Origin: Macrostomum hystrix
Lineage: Eukaryota; Platyhelminthes; Macrostomidae
DNA length: 64,000 bases
NCBI GenBank assembly: GCA_950097015.1
Contig: CATNEN010000033.1
Span: 1,116,001-1,180,000, forward strand
Direction of reading: 5' to 3'
Part shown: in pieces, positions 43,801-51,959 of the stretch
Position numbering within the stretch: position 1 is the stretch's first letter
Layout: each line of letters starts with the position of its first letter
Position numbers and translations under genes: made by a program
The notes under the pieces: generated by a model
What the model was told of the DNA's origin: nothing
What the model saw: only the letters and a program-made list of their open reading frames with translations
The model's database searches: none

Positions 43801-46800
43801 ACGCAGCTAAAGTAAATTAATTGTTATGCTATGAGCTTGTTCTGAAATCTGGTCACCAGTAAAGGCTTTGCTTCAGCACTAGCTTACCTCTGAGAAGTCC
43901 GCCTTTGTGCAGCGATCTAGGGCATCGATGGCATACATCTACACGGATGAGTAAGAAGTAGCATTGATTTTTAGTGACGTAGAAAAATACTTGATTTGTG
44001 CAATGAGCACAGTGATCGCAGGGAATTCGTGACTACTCACATAGTCGTGCTCAGCCCAGTATTGCATCTGAGCCTGCACATTGGAATCTATTTTTACTTC
44101 GCGTAGAACAGCTTCGAACACCTGTAATCAATTGAGCCAATTGTTATTAATCAATCACTCCATCCTCTAACCAAGACACACCTCACTCAATCCTCGGACC
44201 CACAACACACCCACCTCACTCTCTTTTCTAACCTGAAACCACCAATCTCACTCAATTCTTTGACCCCAAGACACCCACCTCAATTCATCCAATACATCCC
44301 AAGACCACCACCATTCGCTGACTCACAGCACACCCACCCCACTATAACCTCTAACCCCGACGCACCCCACCTCAATCGTTTTCTAACCCCCAACACACCC
44401 ACCTTACTCCTTTTTCTAACCCCCAACACACCCACCTACTTTAATGTTTTGACCCCTAGACACCCACCTCACTCCATCCGCTGACTCACAACACACCCAC
44501 CTCACTACATCCTCTAACCCCCAACACACCCACCTACTTTAATGTTTTGACCCCTAGACACCCACCTCACTCCATCCGCTGACTCACAACACACCCACCT
44601 CACTACATCCTCTAACCCCCAACACACCCACCCTACTCCATTTTCTATTGATCTTTTCAACCGTTTGCATTTCAAAATCGGCACTGACCCAGTCCTGCTT
44701 GAATCCGCCCACCGGCACAGCAATCAAACTAATTGGGAAGTGCGTGATATCGGCGCACTGAATCGACTGCACGTAGCGCCACTGGTGTGGAAAATCTTTG
44801 TCGTAGCAGCTGAAGATCGGCAGGGCGGTTAATTGTACTTGATTGTATGTTTTTAATTAATAATTGATGATTGCCTGGAGATCGGCTCGTGCAACCAACC
44901 TATTTAGATGCTCCTTCTCCAGGTGTTCTTTCATGTTCTCAACCTGATCTTTGAGCATATTCTCCAAGTCGGATTTCAGCGAGGCCACATTCTCGACGCC
45001 CTTCTCGCTGCTGACGGTGGCCACGAGGAGGAGCGGCGCTTCAAACACCTGCGATTAAAGTCCAGTAACCCGTGTGCATTCTTCTCCCATTCTAATGACT
45101 TATCTTTGTTTGGCCCTTATTAGGGCCGTTTTGATTGTTACTTGTCTTCTGTGCTTCTTTAGTATGGCGGATTTTAAAATAATATACAGCTGCCCCTTAT
45201 TGGCCCGGGAAATATATGTGATCTCTTACTGTCGGGTGTCTAACTTTCTAGTTCTGATTTGAGAGTTCAAACTCTGAGTTTTCTGCTTGTGCCCAGCGAC
45301 TAAAGCTTCGGACCTGCTGGCTCCCGATTGCTTCAGTACACTTAGCTGTAGACTGGGTTCCAATATTAGCGCGGGGCTGCTTCGCCAGTCCATGGACTGC
45401 AAAGCTGTACACAGCCTTTGGAAGCATCGCGCAATAGCTGCGTTTTCAATATCACCGTTTTCACTCAGACTTTCACGAGAAAGAAAGTAATTATGAGCAG
45501 ACTTGTCACGTGACAGTTCAGATTTGATTGGACGGCCTGGCTGGCCACTCACCGCTCCCCGCACAGCGTCAATCATTCGCATTATCTCTAGCTGGGGATT
45601 TTCAGTGCGCTCCGCGTCAATCACCAGCACAAAGCCGGCGGTGTTGGACATGAACAGCGAGCTGTACACCTGCAGGGCCATTGTGTAAGAGAACCCGTTA
45701 AAAGTTTGAAGAGTTAAGCAGAGTTCAGGAAGCAATTAAAGAGCTAGTGATCGGCTCACCAAATCGGCACGCATTTCGAAAACATTCATATCCAGATTGC
45801 CGAAAATGCCTGAGAGCACCTGAAAAGACGGCTGCTGCTGCTGCGTTACCTTGGCAGCTGACTTCGATGACGGCCTTGAAGACGACGCCGAAGAGATGGC
45901 TGAAAGCGCCATAGACGCGATGCTGACTGGTACAGCGGGGTCGCAGATGACCGCCAGCTTCACAGGGAGGTTTGCCACGGTCGACACGGCACCTGACAAC
46001 ACAGGTGAATTTGGATGAAGGGGCTGGATGGAATGCCAAACAGTGGGGACTCTCGGCAGCTGTTTTCACTCTTTTTTTCGTGTATCGATCGGATGCCGGG
46101 AGTTGAAAGCCTCTGTGATTTATAATTTGTACGCAACTTGGCGATTTCGAAAGGTCAGGCTAGTGCATGAGTAATGATTATTTTCATTTCCGAGGGTTTT
46201 TTAGCTTTTAGCGAGGAGACAATTCCACTGACCAATGATCATACACAGGCACACTCACACAGGGTGTGTACATCTGCCCTGACTTTCACTTTCACTTTTC
46301 CCTGCGTTTTGAAGGCTGGCCCTCAAAGGCGTACACCACTGACACCACTGGGCTGGCGAAAGGGCCGCAGTCGGGAACTGTTTCTCACCGTCGATAAACT
46401 GGAAGGCCGGGTCGAACTGAACAGCAAAGTTCAGCTGCCTGGAGCCGCAGTGGGTCAGCTGGGTGCCCAGCATGCTGACGGACTGCAGGTCGCGGCAGTG
46501 CTTGCCCAGGTAGTGCAAGCTCCGCTCAGTCAGCTGCTCGCAGCCGTCCAGACTCAGCAGCAGGAGGCGCGGGAAGGCGCGGGCCAGGTGAGCCACGCCA
46601 TCGTCGCGAAGGTGCCGACAGCCGACGCAGGAGACTCGGGTAACTCTAGCTCGAGCCTCATCCGGCACAGCTGTCTCCAGCAGGTGGAAAACCTCGTCTG
46701 TCAGCTGCTCGACGCCATCGAACTCCAGGTGAAACTCAACGCCCTTGTCGGCAAACCAGGTTGGCAGCTTTGCCTTGTGAATGGTGATGAGAGTTTCGTT

Positions 46801-47040
46801 GGGTATTTCGTTGGGCACTTACATGCTGCAACGACGCATCACAAGCTTCATACTTATGCAGGGCTTCACAAAGACACACAATGAAGCCAAATGTATTTCA
46901 TATGCGTGTAATCCGTTCAAAGAACCGAATTATGACTTAAATGACGGGAAGCTTACCAGCAGCTTGCGAAGCGGAATTTGCTCCTGAACCTCCAGCTCAT
47001 TGTAGAAATTTTCAAATGTCAATCGTTTCACAGCGGACAT
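28891..47040 (-). CDS. Roco-like protein, first half: LRR, degenerate Roc, dynein-stalk-like insert, COR, MBT-like
   Basis: Exons, high to low, all in compatible phase: 47040-46957 (ATG), 46773-46389, 45992-45760, 45669-45553, 45048-44900, 44809-44689, 44121-44041, 43938-43888, 43806-43645, 41637-41554, 41463-41320, 40918-40661, 40569-40366, 39662-39227, 38508-38351, 37910-37194, 36903-36730, 36182-35963, 35797-35706, 34056-33816, 29935-29805, 29721-29656, 29028-28891. The reading frame then runs on into the LRR exon at 27690. The half ends in a module resembling the C-terminal module of the second half, so the predicted protein looks like two Roco paralogues in tandem. The start was chosen because the first ATG (codon 47038-47040) opens the exon in frame and a CAG lies just upstream. 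Weakest junctions: the acceptor at 46773 (poor pyrimidine tract) and the donor at 40366 (GTTCTG). An intronless TTLL gene is nested in the intron between 33816 and 29935. Confidence 0.72.
29085..29525. repeat. 35-bp minisatellite, about 12 copies
   Basis: Unit CCTGTCTCTAATCCCTCTCCTTCTTATCTAATCTT. It begins about 60 bp upstream of the 3' splice site at 29028. Confidence 0.93.
29960..30495. repeat. 24-bp minisatellite, about 22 copies
   Basis: Unit GGGTCACAGAGAATTAGAGATTTT/C. It begins about 25 bp upstream of the 3' splice site at 29935; on the gene's sense strand it is pyrimidine-rich. Confidence 0.95.
30496..31472. other. Roco intron upstream of the nested TTLL gene
   Basis: Includes a fragment (about 30632-30680) sharing a CCACGGACTGAAAAGCTGTACACAG-like block with SINE family 3 pieces near 45385. 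No clear promoter motif. Confidence 0.45.
31473..33044 (+). CDS. Tubulin-tyrosine-ligase-like (TTLL) enzyme, intronless
   Basis: Single exon of 523 residues from the first in-frame ATG at 31473 (an ATG at 31451 is out of frame). After a basic, low-complexity N-terminus (about 1-60), the ATP-grasp TTL domain follows. [14 protein letters not shown] at about residue 247 is the ATP-binding Lys-Pro motif. [12 protein letters not shown] is near residue 300, THLTN and QAVQAK follow, and [21 protein letters not shown] near 443-462 holds the Asp/Glu/Asn metal site. TTLLs ligate Tyr, Glu or Gly to tubulin or other proteins. The ending resembles TTLL10-type glycylases, but the subtype is uncertain. The gene lies in a Roco intron on the opposite strand; lack of introns suggests a retrocopy or an ancestrally intronless gene. 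Confidence 0.88.
   Translation: MCLRWPDQQQRHHQLQPRQEKVARVDKVKSTRLDKKSSDSRVRNSNQAPAAASVTPFSVPEKLLRYFAQSQSADFLASQQLQWLPSGGFVCAYSNGGADVREFFAHLGWPHLLGVASGKMCGHAGKRNQPGICGPSNRLWHCPCVQNALSAMPDYAFFWGSLSSTAFALCMAASQQRSRPLVMNRIPWVTLISNKSQLALTCMAHKHSGSALCLQSHIPATFILDRDTDRNSLRLMARRLLEMHPVWIVKPQNFAKGEGIQLAFREDGETAMVRSLASDRWGFSKVVQCYMTEPMLLGGKKFDLRVFLLLVTTGSGLLAFYHTGYVRLALNNFTVCEKKRLDTHLTNQAVQAKQFNYEANKEDTIWTVEQMNRYLNRQSTSEFSNDWTVRQLHPTVKLLVGTLVDALVQRVQNDRRSSAAKQPKPQWERHPCRNTFSLLGLDVLIDEVGKPWLIEANADPALSRQTLALERLLPSVTSEAFGLAMEIIYRCHGADPQAPAPAAQDLAFLQNFQPLGYYQIVDN
33045..33815. other. TTLL 3' flank and SINE family 3 copy
   Basis: Bases ~33440-33745 share blocks (GACAGATGTGCAGCCGACA, CGGCTGTTCAGTCCATGGAC, AACTGAAACAATCCAGAGTTAA) with 36285-36540. 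No credible coding sequence; a 90-residue ORF at 33143 has no recognisable domain. Confidence 0.55.
34190..34705. repeat. Dispersed foldback-like repeat, copy 1
   Basis: TTGTCACCAGGGACTTCGTC...GTCGGACGGCTTTGAAAG near 34524-34592 matches, in reverse complement, 52085-52160. The inner CATCGTCGTGATATTCAACG near 34335 recurs inverted at the other end, so the element folds back. Related copies are at 51960-52290 and 54560-54925. Confidence 0.6.
34705..35215. repeat. G-run minisatellite, about 20 copies
   Basis: Unit AATAGCGTGGTCTTTTCCGGGGGG with a G-run varying from 5 to 10, as expected from slippage. Confidence 0.93.
35272..35664 (+). repeat. SINE family 1, copy 2 (shorter)
   Basis: The tRNA-like head (GAGTGGGTCAGCGGCTAATG, TGGTTCGTTCTTCC) and body match 18424-18996 with internal deletions, ending CCCCCTGCAAATAAGA. 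It ends about 40 bp from the exon at 35706. Confidence 0.78.
35706..36182 (-). other. MBT/Tudor-like segment
   Basis: Exons 36182-35963 and 35797-35706. [16 protein letters not shown] and [15 protein letters not shown] parallel the MBT repeat pattern (GMKLE, atV, D.DSPDIxPVGWC). [19 protein letters not shown] parallels the MBT arm (F.W..YL....aP). If real, this is a chromatin-type reader fold inside a Roco protein, or a repurposed Tudor-like barrel. Confidence 0.38.
36285..36540 (-). repeat. tRNA-related SINE family 3
   Basis: The minus-strand B-box-like GTGGTTCGATTCTT (near 36490) and the body are shared with about 33440-33745 and 57790-57955. It occupies most of the intron between exons 36730 and 36182. 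Confidence 0.65.
36730..37910 (-). other. Cys-pair segment plus ConA/LamG-like segment
   Basis: Exon 37910-37194 begins with three Cys pairs (YCRGEC, CTKC, CEHC), the region after COR where Roco proteins carry a PCxxC element, perhaps a zinc site. The rest of this exon and 36903-36730 read like a beta-rich lectin-type fold ([35 protein letters not shown]), similar in rhythm to LamG/concanavalin-type domains. This occupies the place of the TIR domains in the second half. Fold assignment is tentative. Confidence 0.4.
37915..38295. repeat. 60-bp minisatellite, about 6 copies
   Basis: Units contain CTCGCAGCCACCTCACTC and CCCGATACCTCACACCCTGC. It starts within about 10 bp of the 3' splice site at 37910. 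Confidence 0.93.
38525..39175. repeat. 9/18-bp array (GGCTGGTTTGGCTGGAGT)
   Basis: Fills the intron between exons 39227 and 38508. The motif resembles the larger array at 41665-43600. Confidence 0.94.
39685..40275. repeat. 24-bp minisatellite then shorter relics
   Basis: Unit GGAAATGGGGAGATTAGAAAATA (about 18 copies), decaying into GATTGGGAAATTGG units. It begins about 25 bp upstream of the 3' splice site at 39662. Confidence 0.93.
41070..41285. repeat. 33-bp minisatellite, about 6 copies
   Basis: Unit CTCACTCCATACTCTAACCCTCATCACACCCAC, in the intron between exons 41320 and 40918. Similar C-rich units recur at 44150-44640. Confidence 0.93.
41320..44121 (-). other. Dynein heavy-chain stalk-like insertion
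   Basis: Exons 44121-44041, 43938-43888, 43806-43645, 41637-41554 and 41463-41320. [19 protein letters not shown] followed by SVPPTIV and MKCVMLIF resembles the conserved start of the dynein stalk (ALDxLxKxDIxELKS, then PP..V and a hydrophobic helix). [18 protein letters not shown] resembles the following W..AK..L....FL motif. The exon at 41463-41320 ([20 protein letters not shown]) resembles the ACxxxCxWVxAxxxYxxV segment after it. The exons lie between degenerate Roc and COR in unbroken phase. The match is by eye to family consensus, so homology needs a profile search. Confidence 0.5.
41665..43600. repeat. 1.9 kb array of GGCTGGGGT / GGCTGGTTT units
   Basis: 9-bp units organised into larger blocks with TTGTTTTTGCTGGGT interruptions. 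It lies exactly in the Roco intron 41638-43644. On the gene strand it would encode Pro/Gln/Ala-rich repeats without stops. Confidence 0.96.
44150..44645. repeat. C-rich ~32-bp minisatellite
   Basis: Degenerate units with CAACACACCCACCTCACT and CTCTAACCCC, filling the intron between exons 44689 and 44121. Confidence 0.88.
44689..45992 (-). other. Degenerate Roc-like (pseudo-GTPase) module
   Basis: Exons 45992-45760, 45669-45553, 45048-44900 and 44809-44689. The segment [18 protein letters not shown] sits where a Roc P-loop is expected but lacks the GxxxxGK[ST] lysine. [20 protein letters not shown] replaces the WDFAGQ..Y region, with LVID afterwards like the next Roc strand. [10 protein letters not shown] stands where the THxD motif should be. 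The fold order matches Roc while every nucleotide-binding motif is missing, so I infer a non-binding pseudo-GTPase. A polyQ/Ser-rich insert (about 45810-45900) interrupts it. Confidence 0.55.
45049..45552. other. Roco intron with SINE fragment
   Basis: Contains a CAGTCCATGGACTG...AAGCTGTACACAGCCTTTGG fragment (about 45385-45425) shared with 30632-30680 and SINE family 3. Confidence 0.5.
46205..46340. repeat. SINE family 2 fragment
   Basis: Shares CACACAGGGTGTGTACATCTGCCCTGACTTTC and GGCCCTCAAAGGCGTA with the other copies. Confidence 0.6.
46389..47040 (-). other. N-terminal LRR module of the first Roco half
   Basis: Residues 1-28 come from exon 47040-46957, followed by about 128 residues from 46773-46389. 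The second exon has cysteine-type leucine-rich repeats (for example [21 protein letters not shown] and [19 protein letters not shown]) like those of F-box/LRR and AMN1- or DMAC2-type proteins. It ends FIDG with a phase-1 junction into the degenerate Roc exon. LRRs before Roc are the normal Roco order. Confidence 0.65.
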
Positions 47041-49382
47041 TATGGCTGTACTTCTATTTTCATATCAGTATTGCTGTAAACTTTTTACAAAAAAACTATT
47101 GTTAGGAAATGTAATCTAAAAATACATTTCTGCAACATGGCTTTTACCTGTACATGTTTTTATAAAGTGAAACTCTTAAATAAGATTAAATGTTGCCAAC
47201 TTGCTATAAGTTAATGATGCATTGTAGAAGTAGACTATTATTTTATCAATTCTCTAAAGTTGCCAGATGTATTCAGACCAACAAAATGGATTTAATTAAT
47301 GCCTATAAAATTAGTCCCCGAAAAACAAGCAAAGATATAAGTATTAAAGAATTAATATTGGCAAGCAAAAAATTAATTTATTTATATTTTGGCTAACATT
47401 ATAAGTTCTAGGCAGGCAATTCAAATCAATGCAATTTAATTTATACTCCATTTCGCTTTTTATTACATGTCAATAAAATAGCTTTAAAAACTTGTCAGCA
47501 AAAATTACCGTGATAAAGTATATTATCTGTATATAAGACATAAGACACGATAATATATTTAAGGCATAATATTTAGATTTTAATTATCGCCAGTGTTTTA
47601 AGGCCGTAGGTAGTATTAAACAAGAATTTTCAAGAAAAGATGTCGTAAAAATTCTGATACTAAATTCCCAATGAAACTGATAGTTTATGCAGAATCATTA
47701 TGATAGAATTATAATATCATGGCCCTACCAGGCATTACACAATACACAGTAGTCAGTAGGTCGAAATAGTCTGAAAAGCAGAAATATGAATCAAGCGAGT
47801 CAAAATAAATAAAACAGCATCTTTGTGCGAAACTAAAAATGTGCTGAGAAAATCCACACTGCATTGTAAAATAAGCAAAATTAAAATTATACTTTATCGA
47901 ACCGCTATTAAAAAATATTTATTTAGTTTCTTTAGTTCTATAGGCTCACGTTTTGTTGTGTTCTTTCTATTCTGTCAGCTTTGTTTTAATTCTTAATTTT
48001 TTTGCTACGTTATCATGGGAATTTCATTTTACGGCAACTTTTTTCTGGTCAATCATATTACCTTCGTTGATGCGATATTTACCTGCATTCTGGACTGCTT
48101 TGAGCGGCCTTTTCTATTTTTGTTGTTTACATAAATAAGTAACGAATCTTATTACATATAGTTTAAGATATTATATTATAATTTAGTTTATTTAAGAGGC
48201 AAATCGCTGCTCCGATACACGTGTCTAAATGGATTCACTAAAAATAGCGGCAAATGTAATAAAAAGCGGTAGCGGTAAGAGCTAGTTAAATTGACGATCG
48301 TCGTGAACTCAAGCAAGCAACGATCTTCTGTTAGTAAATCTTTTTAGTCAGCATTTTAGAGGTTATGTACATCAAAACGCAGAAGCCATCCCTATAGTAC
48401 TCAACCTGCCATGGGAGGTGCGTGCCGCCAGCTCAAAGTGTTTTAGTGTGCGTTGCGTTCTATTTGTGTCTCTCTCTGCCTTTTCTTACCAAGGCAGAGA
48501 GAGAAGTTGTTAAAGCCCTGAAGATGACCTGTTAGGTCGAAATGCATCGGCATAACTAAATAAGCAACTACATGTTGGTGTTTACCTTCATTTATGATTA
48601 AACTTATTATTTTCTAAAAGGTAACACTGAGTATCATTATAAAGTTCTGGAGAAAAGATAAAGATAAAAGGTAACAGTTAATTTTGTTTACCGTAATGCT
48701 TATAATTATTTTATTACCGTATATTTACGAGTACCACGCCCACGCGTGCACAGTACAGCTCAGGTTGTACATGCATACCTTAACCCGAATGCAGATAGCA
48801 TACGAGTGTGCTCTCATGTGGGGTATAAAAAAGGGAATAACAAATATACGCTTACTAGTATTATACTCCATACAGTTTTTTTCGTCGACTGAACAAAATT
48901 GAACTAATGAAGGTTAGGAATGAAAGGACCGGATTTCGTGTAGACCCACTTTAGAAAGTTCATCTAAGCATGATGAAACGTTTTCTCGCAAAGCACGACA
49001 GGCACTTATATGATACGCTCGTACAACATTGACACAAAAGACACTCGTTTTTCAGCGCACTGCGGGTCGCATGCACTGACACTTTTTAACGTCTTTCTAC
49101 TGTATTTTTCTTACCTGTCTTTTCAGGTTGTGCTTCGTAGAATTCTGACTTGAGCACAAGCAGACAAATGTGCGCTCGTCGCATGTGTTTGTTTAGTGAC
49201 TCGAAGTGAAGAGTGTGTGGCCAGCGCTGCTGATAAAAACCTCTCTGGCAACGTTGTTTTAGATTTTGTGTGGTTTCGGTCAGACCTGAAGGGACATTGA
49301 ATAGTGTTCACAGCGGCACAGCAGCAAACGATTCGGTTTCCAGAGAGCCAGAAAGTTGGAAGAAACTTTCATTAGAATTATA
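47041..49382. other. AT-rich divergent upstream region
   Basis: Lies between the Roco start (47040, minus) and the membrane-protein gene (49383, plus), so it must hold both promoters. No credible coding sequence. It contains a hairpin at about 48470-48505 followed by a retroelement-like motif. Confidence 0.6.
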
Positions 49383-49886
49383 ATGATCATGGCCCTACCA
49401 ATATGGCTCCATGCCTGTTCCCTGTGGTACTGCGTCAGCAACGCCATCATCGCGTACAAGTCCTGGCCCGCTCTGCCCACCTTCTTCGCCGCCTGCTACA
49501 CTGCCGGGCTTTTCGGAGGCCTTGGCGACCACCTGGAGCCCTACGTGCCAGTTGAGCACCACGCCTACACCACGCAGGTCATGGAGAATTACATCGGCCG
49601 CTTCCCCTTGCTGCTGTCCATCGTGGCCATCTTGCTGCGCTACTGCACGCTGGACAGCCTGTCCTCGGGCAGCAAGCTGCGCTCCCTGGCCATGATGGCT
49701 TTGCCGCTCACCGTGCTGCTGCTGCACAAGCCGGGGGACTACAACACGGACTTGGTGTGGCACCTGGTGCACTCAACGGTGGTGCACGGCTTTCTGCTGG
49801 CTGCCAATCTGCGCATTCTAGGCGCCATCACGCAGCACAACCAGAAGCTGGTCGCAACTGCGACCGTTGCTGACAAGGCGAAGTGA
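49383..49886 (+). CDS. Small multi-pass membrane protein, unknown function
   Basis: ATG at 49383 (a second in-frame ATG is at 49389) to TGA at 49884, 167 residues. Hydrophobic segments lie at about 4-20, 28-45, 68-85, 95-112 and 122-140. Notable motifs are GGLGDHLEPYVP, HKPGDYNTDLVWH and HSTVVHGFLLAANLRIL; the C-terminus is short and hydrophilic. I do not recognise the family; ion-channel-like (TRIC) and TMEM-type proteins were considered without a convincing match. High-GC coding sequence surrounded by AT-rich DNA and strong codon regularity support a real gene. AATAAA at about 50016 could be its polyadenylation signal, which would make its transcript overlap the end of the convergent glycosyltransferase gene. 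Confidence 0.72.
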   Translation: MIMALPIWLHACSLWYCVSNAIIAYKSWPALPTFFAACYTAGLFGGLGDHLEPYVPVEHHAYTTQVMENYIGRFPLLLSIVAILLRYCTLDSLSSGSKLRSLAMMALPLTVLLLHKPGDYNTDLVWHLVHSTVVHGFLLAANLRILGAITQHNQKLVATATVADKAK

Positions 49887-50160
49887 AAGTGGCGTCGGCT
49901 GATGTTTTTTGGTATATTTATTTGCCCAGTTGAATCAATGAAATAAGTTTTCCAAAAAGCATTGCATCAACCAAGCATTGATCTTAATGCGTAATTTTCT
50001 CCGATACATATTTTAAATAAAATATACTGATTTATCTCAGGCATATTCAGACGAATGCCATGAAGCTTTGGCGGTATCAGTTGCACAACGCACTTTCAAA
50101 CTAGCTAAGGCCATACCAAATTGACATTTCTTGCGCTGCGATCATTACTTTTTTCGCAAA

Positions 50161-51731
50161 TTAATGTTGTTTTTGCAACACGCAGCAGCCGTCCTCTGGC
50201 AGGCGTTCCTTCGTGCCAGCCAGTCGGTCGTAGAAGGCAACCCGCCCCGGAAAAGCGCTGCTGAGGTTAAAGAGGCCCATTCGCTCGGAGACCGAAAATT
50301 CATAGCCCAGGTGCAGGAACCGGTGCACTCCCAGGCTATTAGACTCGCTGCTGACTTTATTCAATTTCCAGCCTTTCGCTGCCAGCTGCCGGCATCCGAG
50401 GCGTCGCCAACGGTCCATCTCGACCTCCTCCGGCGTGGTGGGCGTCGTCTCGTCGGTTTCTCGGTTCACTGTCTCAAAACGGATCAAGTTTCTTTAGTTA
50501 GCTAAATTGGTGCATAAATTTTCACCTTTGGCCCATTGGTATTTAGCCTTGCACTTTCAAAGTCTTCAGCGCTTTCCCTACGCTGTCTTTCTGAATCATC
50601 CTAGTTTGAGACTGAGTGAATTGGTTCTGCCCTACTCAGTCTCCATCGAGAATATACATGAGCTATACAACCTAAACTTAAGAGAAACCAATCCGTCTGC
50701 ATGTCTGCTTCCTGAGACGATGAACCCAATCAGTCTTTACCGGATGCAGCCAGTTTAGAAGACTTACACTCGCGAATGCACAACATGCGCCAGTTCTTAT
50801 TCGGGTCCATCCACGCAGAGAACATTTCGAATGGCAGCAGCGTCACGAGCGGCCGACGACCGGCCAGCGAGTACTCGATGTACTTTCGAGTGAGCAGCTG
50901 CGGACCCGTGCTGTGCACAATGGATTCTACTCCGCTCCATTCTGGCAGCGAATCCAGCATCAGGCGGAAGAACGGATGTCGCGGAGGCGCCGCCATGACT
51001 GAGTTCATGGCCAAGAACGCCCGGCCCCAAACAATGCGAGTCTGCTCCGGCCTCTCCTGGTCCAGCAGGGCAGCCGACTCACGCCAGGCTTTCGCAAGCA
51101 AAGGGGCCAATGGCCGTCGGCAGTGGACGTCCATGTCCAGATAGACACCTGCCCAGCAGTTTGTTTACAGGTGAATCTCTAAATAATGACACACTAAACT
51201 GATCTGTCTCTGGCCCAGTTTAAAGTTCTGAGGTAATCATTTGAGACAAAAATCTAGCAGCCGAAACTGCTTGAAAATAATGTGTTTCTACTGGCTCGTG
51301 CAGGAGAATAAAAGTTGACCATCTCTACGCCCAACTGCTCAAGTCTGATGACTTTCTCGATTGAAGGTACACTCAGCTCAGGCTAAAGTTGCTTACAGAT
51401 GCCCATGCCACTTACCACCGTACAGGTACAAAGCTGCGTATCTAATCAGATCTGAGCGCTGCAGTTCATTCCGGTAGCCTCGGTAGATTGGCAGGAGGTT
51501 GGGGAAATGGTCACTGAGCAGGCGCTCAGCGTCCGAGTTGCGCCACAGTACATAGGCGAAGTCCGGATTGACCGTCAAGCAGCTGTTGATGTAGGGCCTG
51601 TAGTTCTCGTAGACCATCTCGCTAGAGAAGGTCTGGTGCAGGAGTTGGGAATATTTCCCACCCGGAAGCGCATTTTGCAAACCCGTTCTGCTATCGGACC
51701 GTTGCAGAACGATGAATAGAAGGAGAATAAG
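50161..51731 (-). CDS. GT32-type DXD glycosyltransferase, copy 1 (first exon not found)
   Basis: Exons 51731-51416, 51148-50768 and 50468-50161 (TAA), joined in phases 1 and 1. The first exon starts inside a hydrophobic anchor (LILLLFIVLQ), so a short upstream exon with the ATG is missing; I could not find it before 53647. Catalytic region: QLLHQTFSSEMVYENYRPYI, LWRNSDAE, RSDLIRYAALYLYGG, then YLDMDVHC with the DXD metal site, and STGPQLLTRKY. This is the Gly_transf_sug (Och1/alpha-1,4-GlcNAc-transferase) pattern; predicted Golgi type II enzyme. The tail exon carries VHRFLHLGYEF, matching copy 2. A minus-strand AATAAA (TTTATT at 49917) lies beyond the stop. Donor and acceptor sugars are unknown. 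Confidence 0.82.
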
Positions 51732-51959
51732 CTGCGGGCAAGGAGTTTCACTGTTAGGTAATGAACCATTGAAACATGTATGCTCTGCGCGTTTTAAAAG
51801 TACATAATGAAACTTGTCTCATTCAGATCAATTCAAAATGGTCAATTGTTTGATCAATTCGATGGGACATTGTGTTCTCTCTAGTAAAGAGCTCAAGTGC
51901 TAACACTTGTGTTGGAGTAGAAACTGGAAAATGAACCATCTACATTTCCACAGAAGCTG

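Noticed and set aside
48520-48545. Hammerhead ribozyme core
   Set aside because: CTGAAGATGA lacks the exact CTGATGA core and no third stem is visible.
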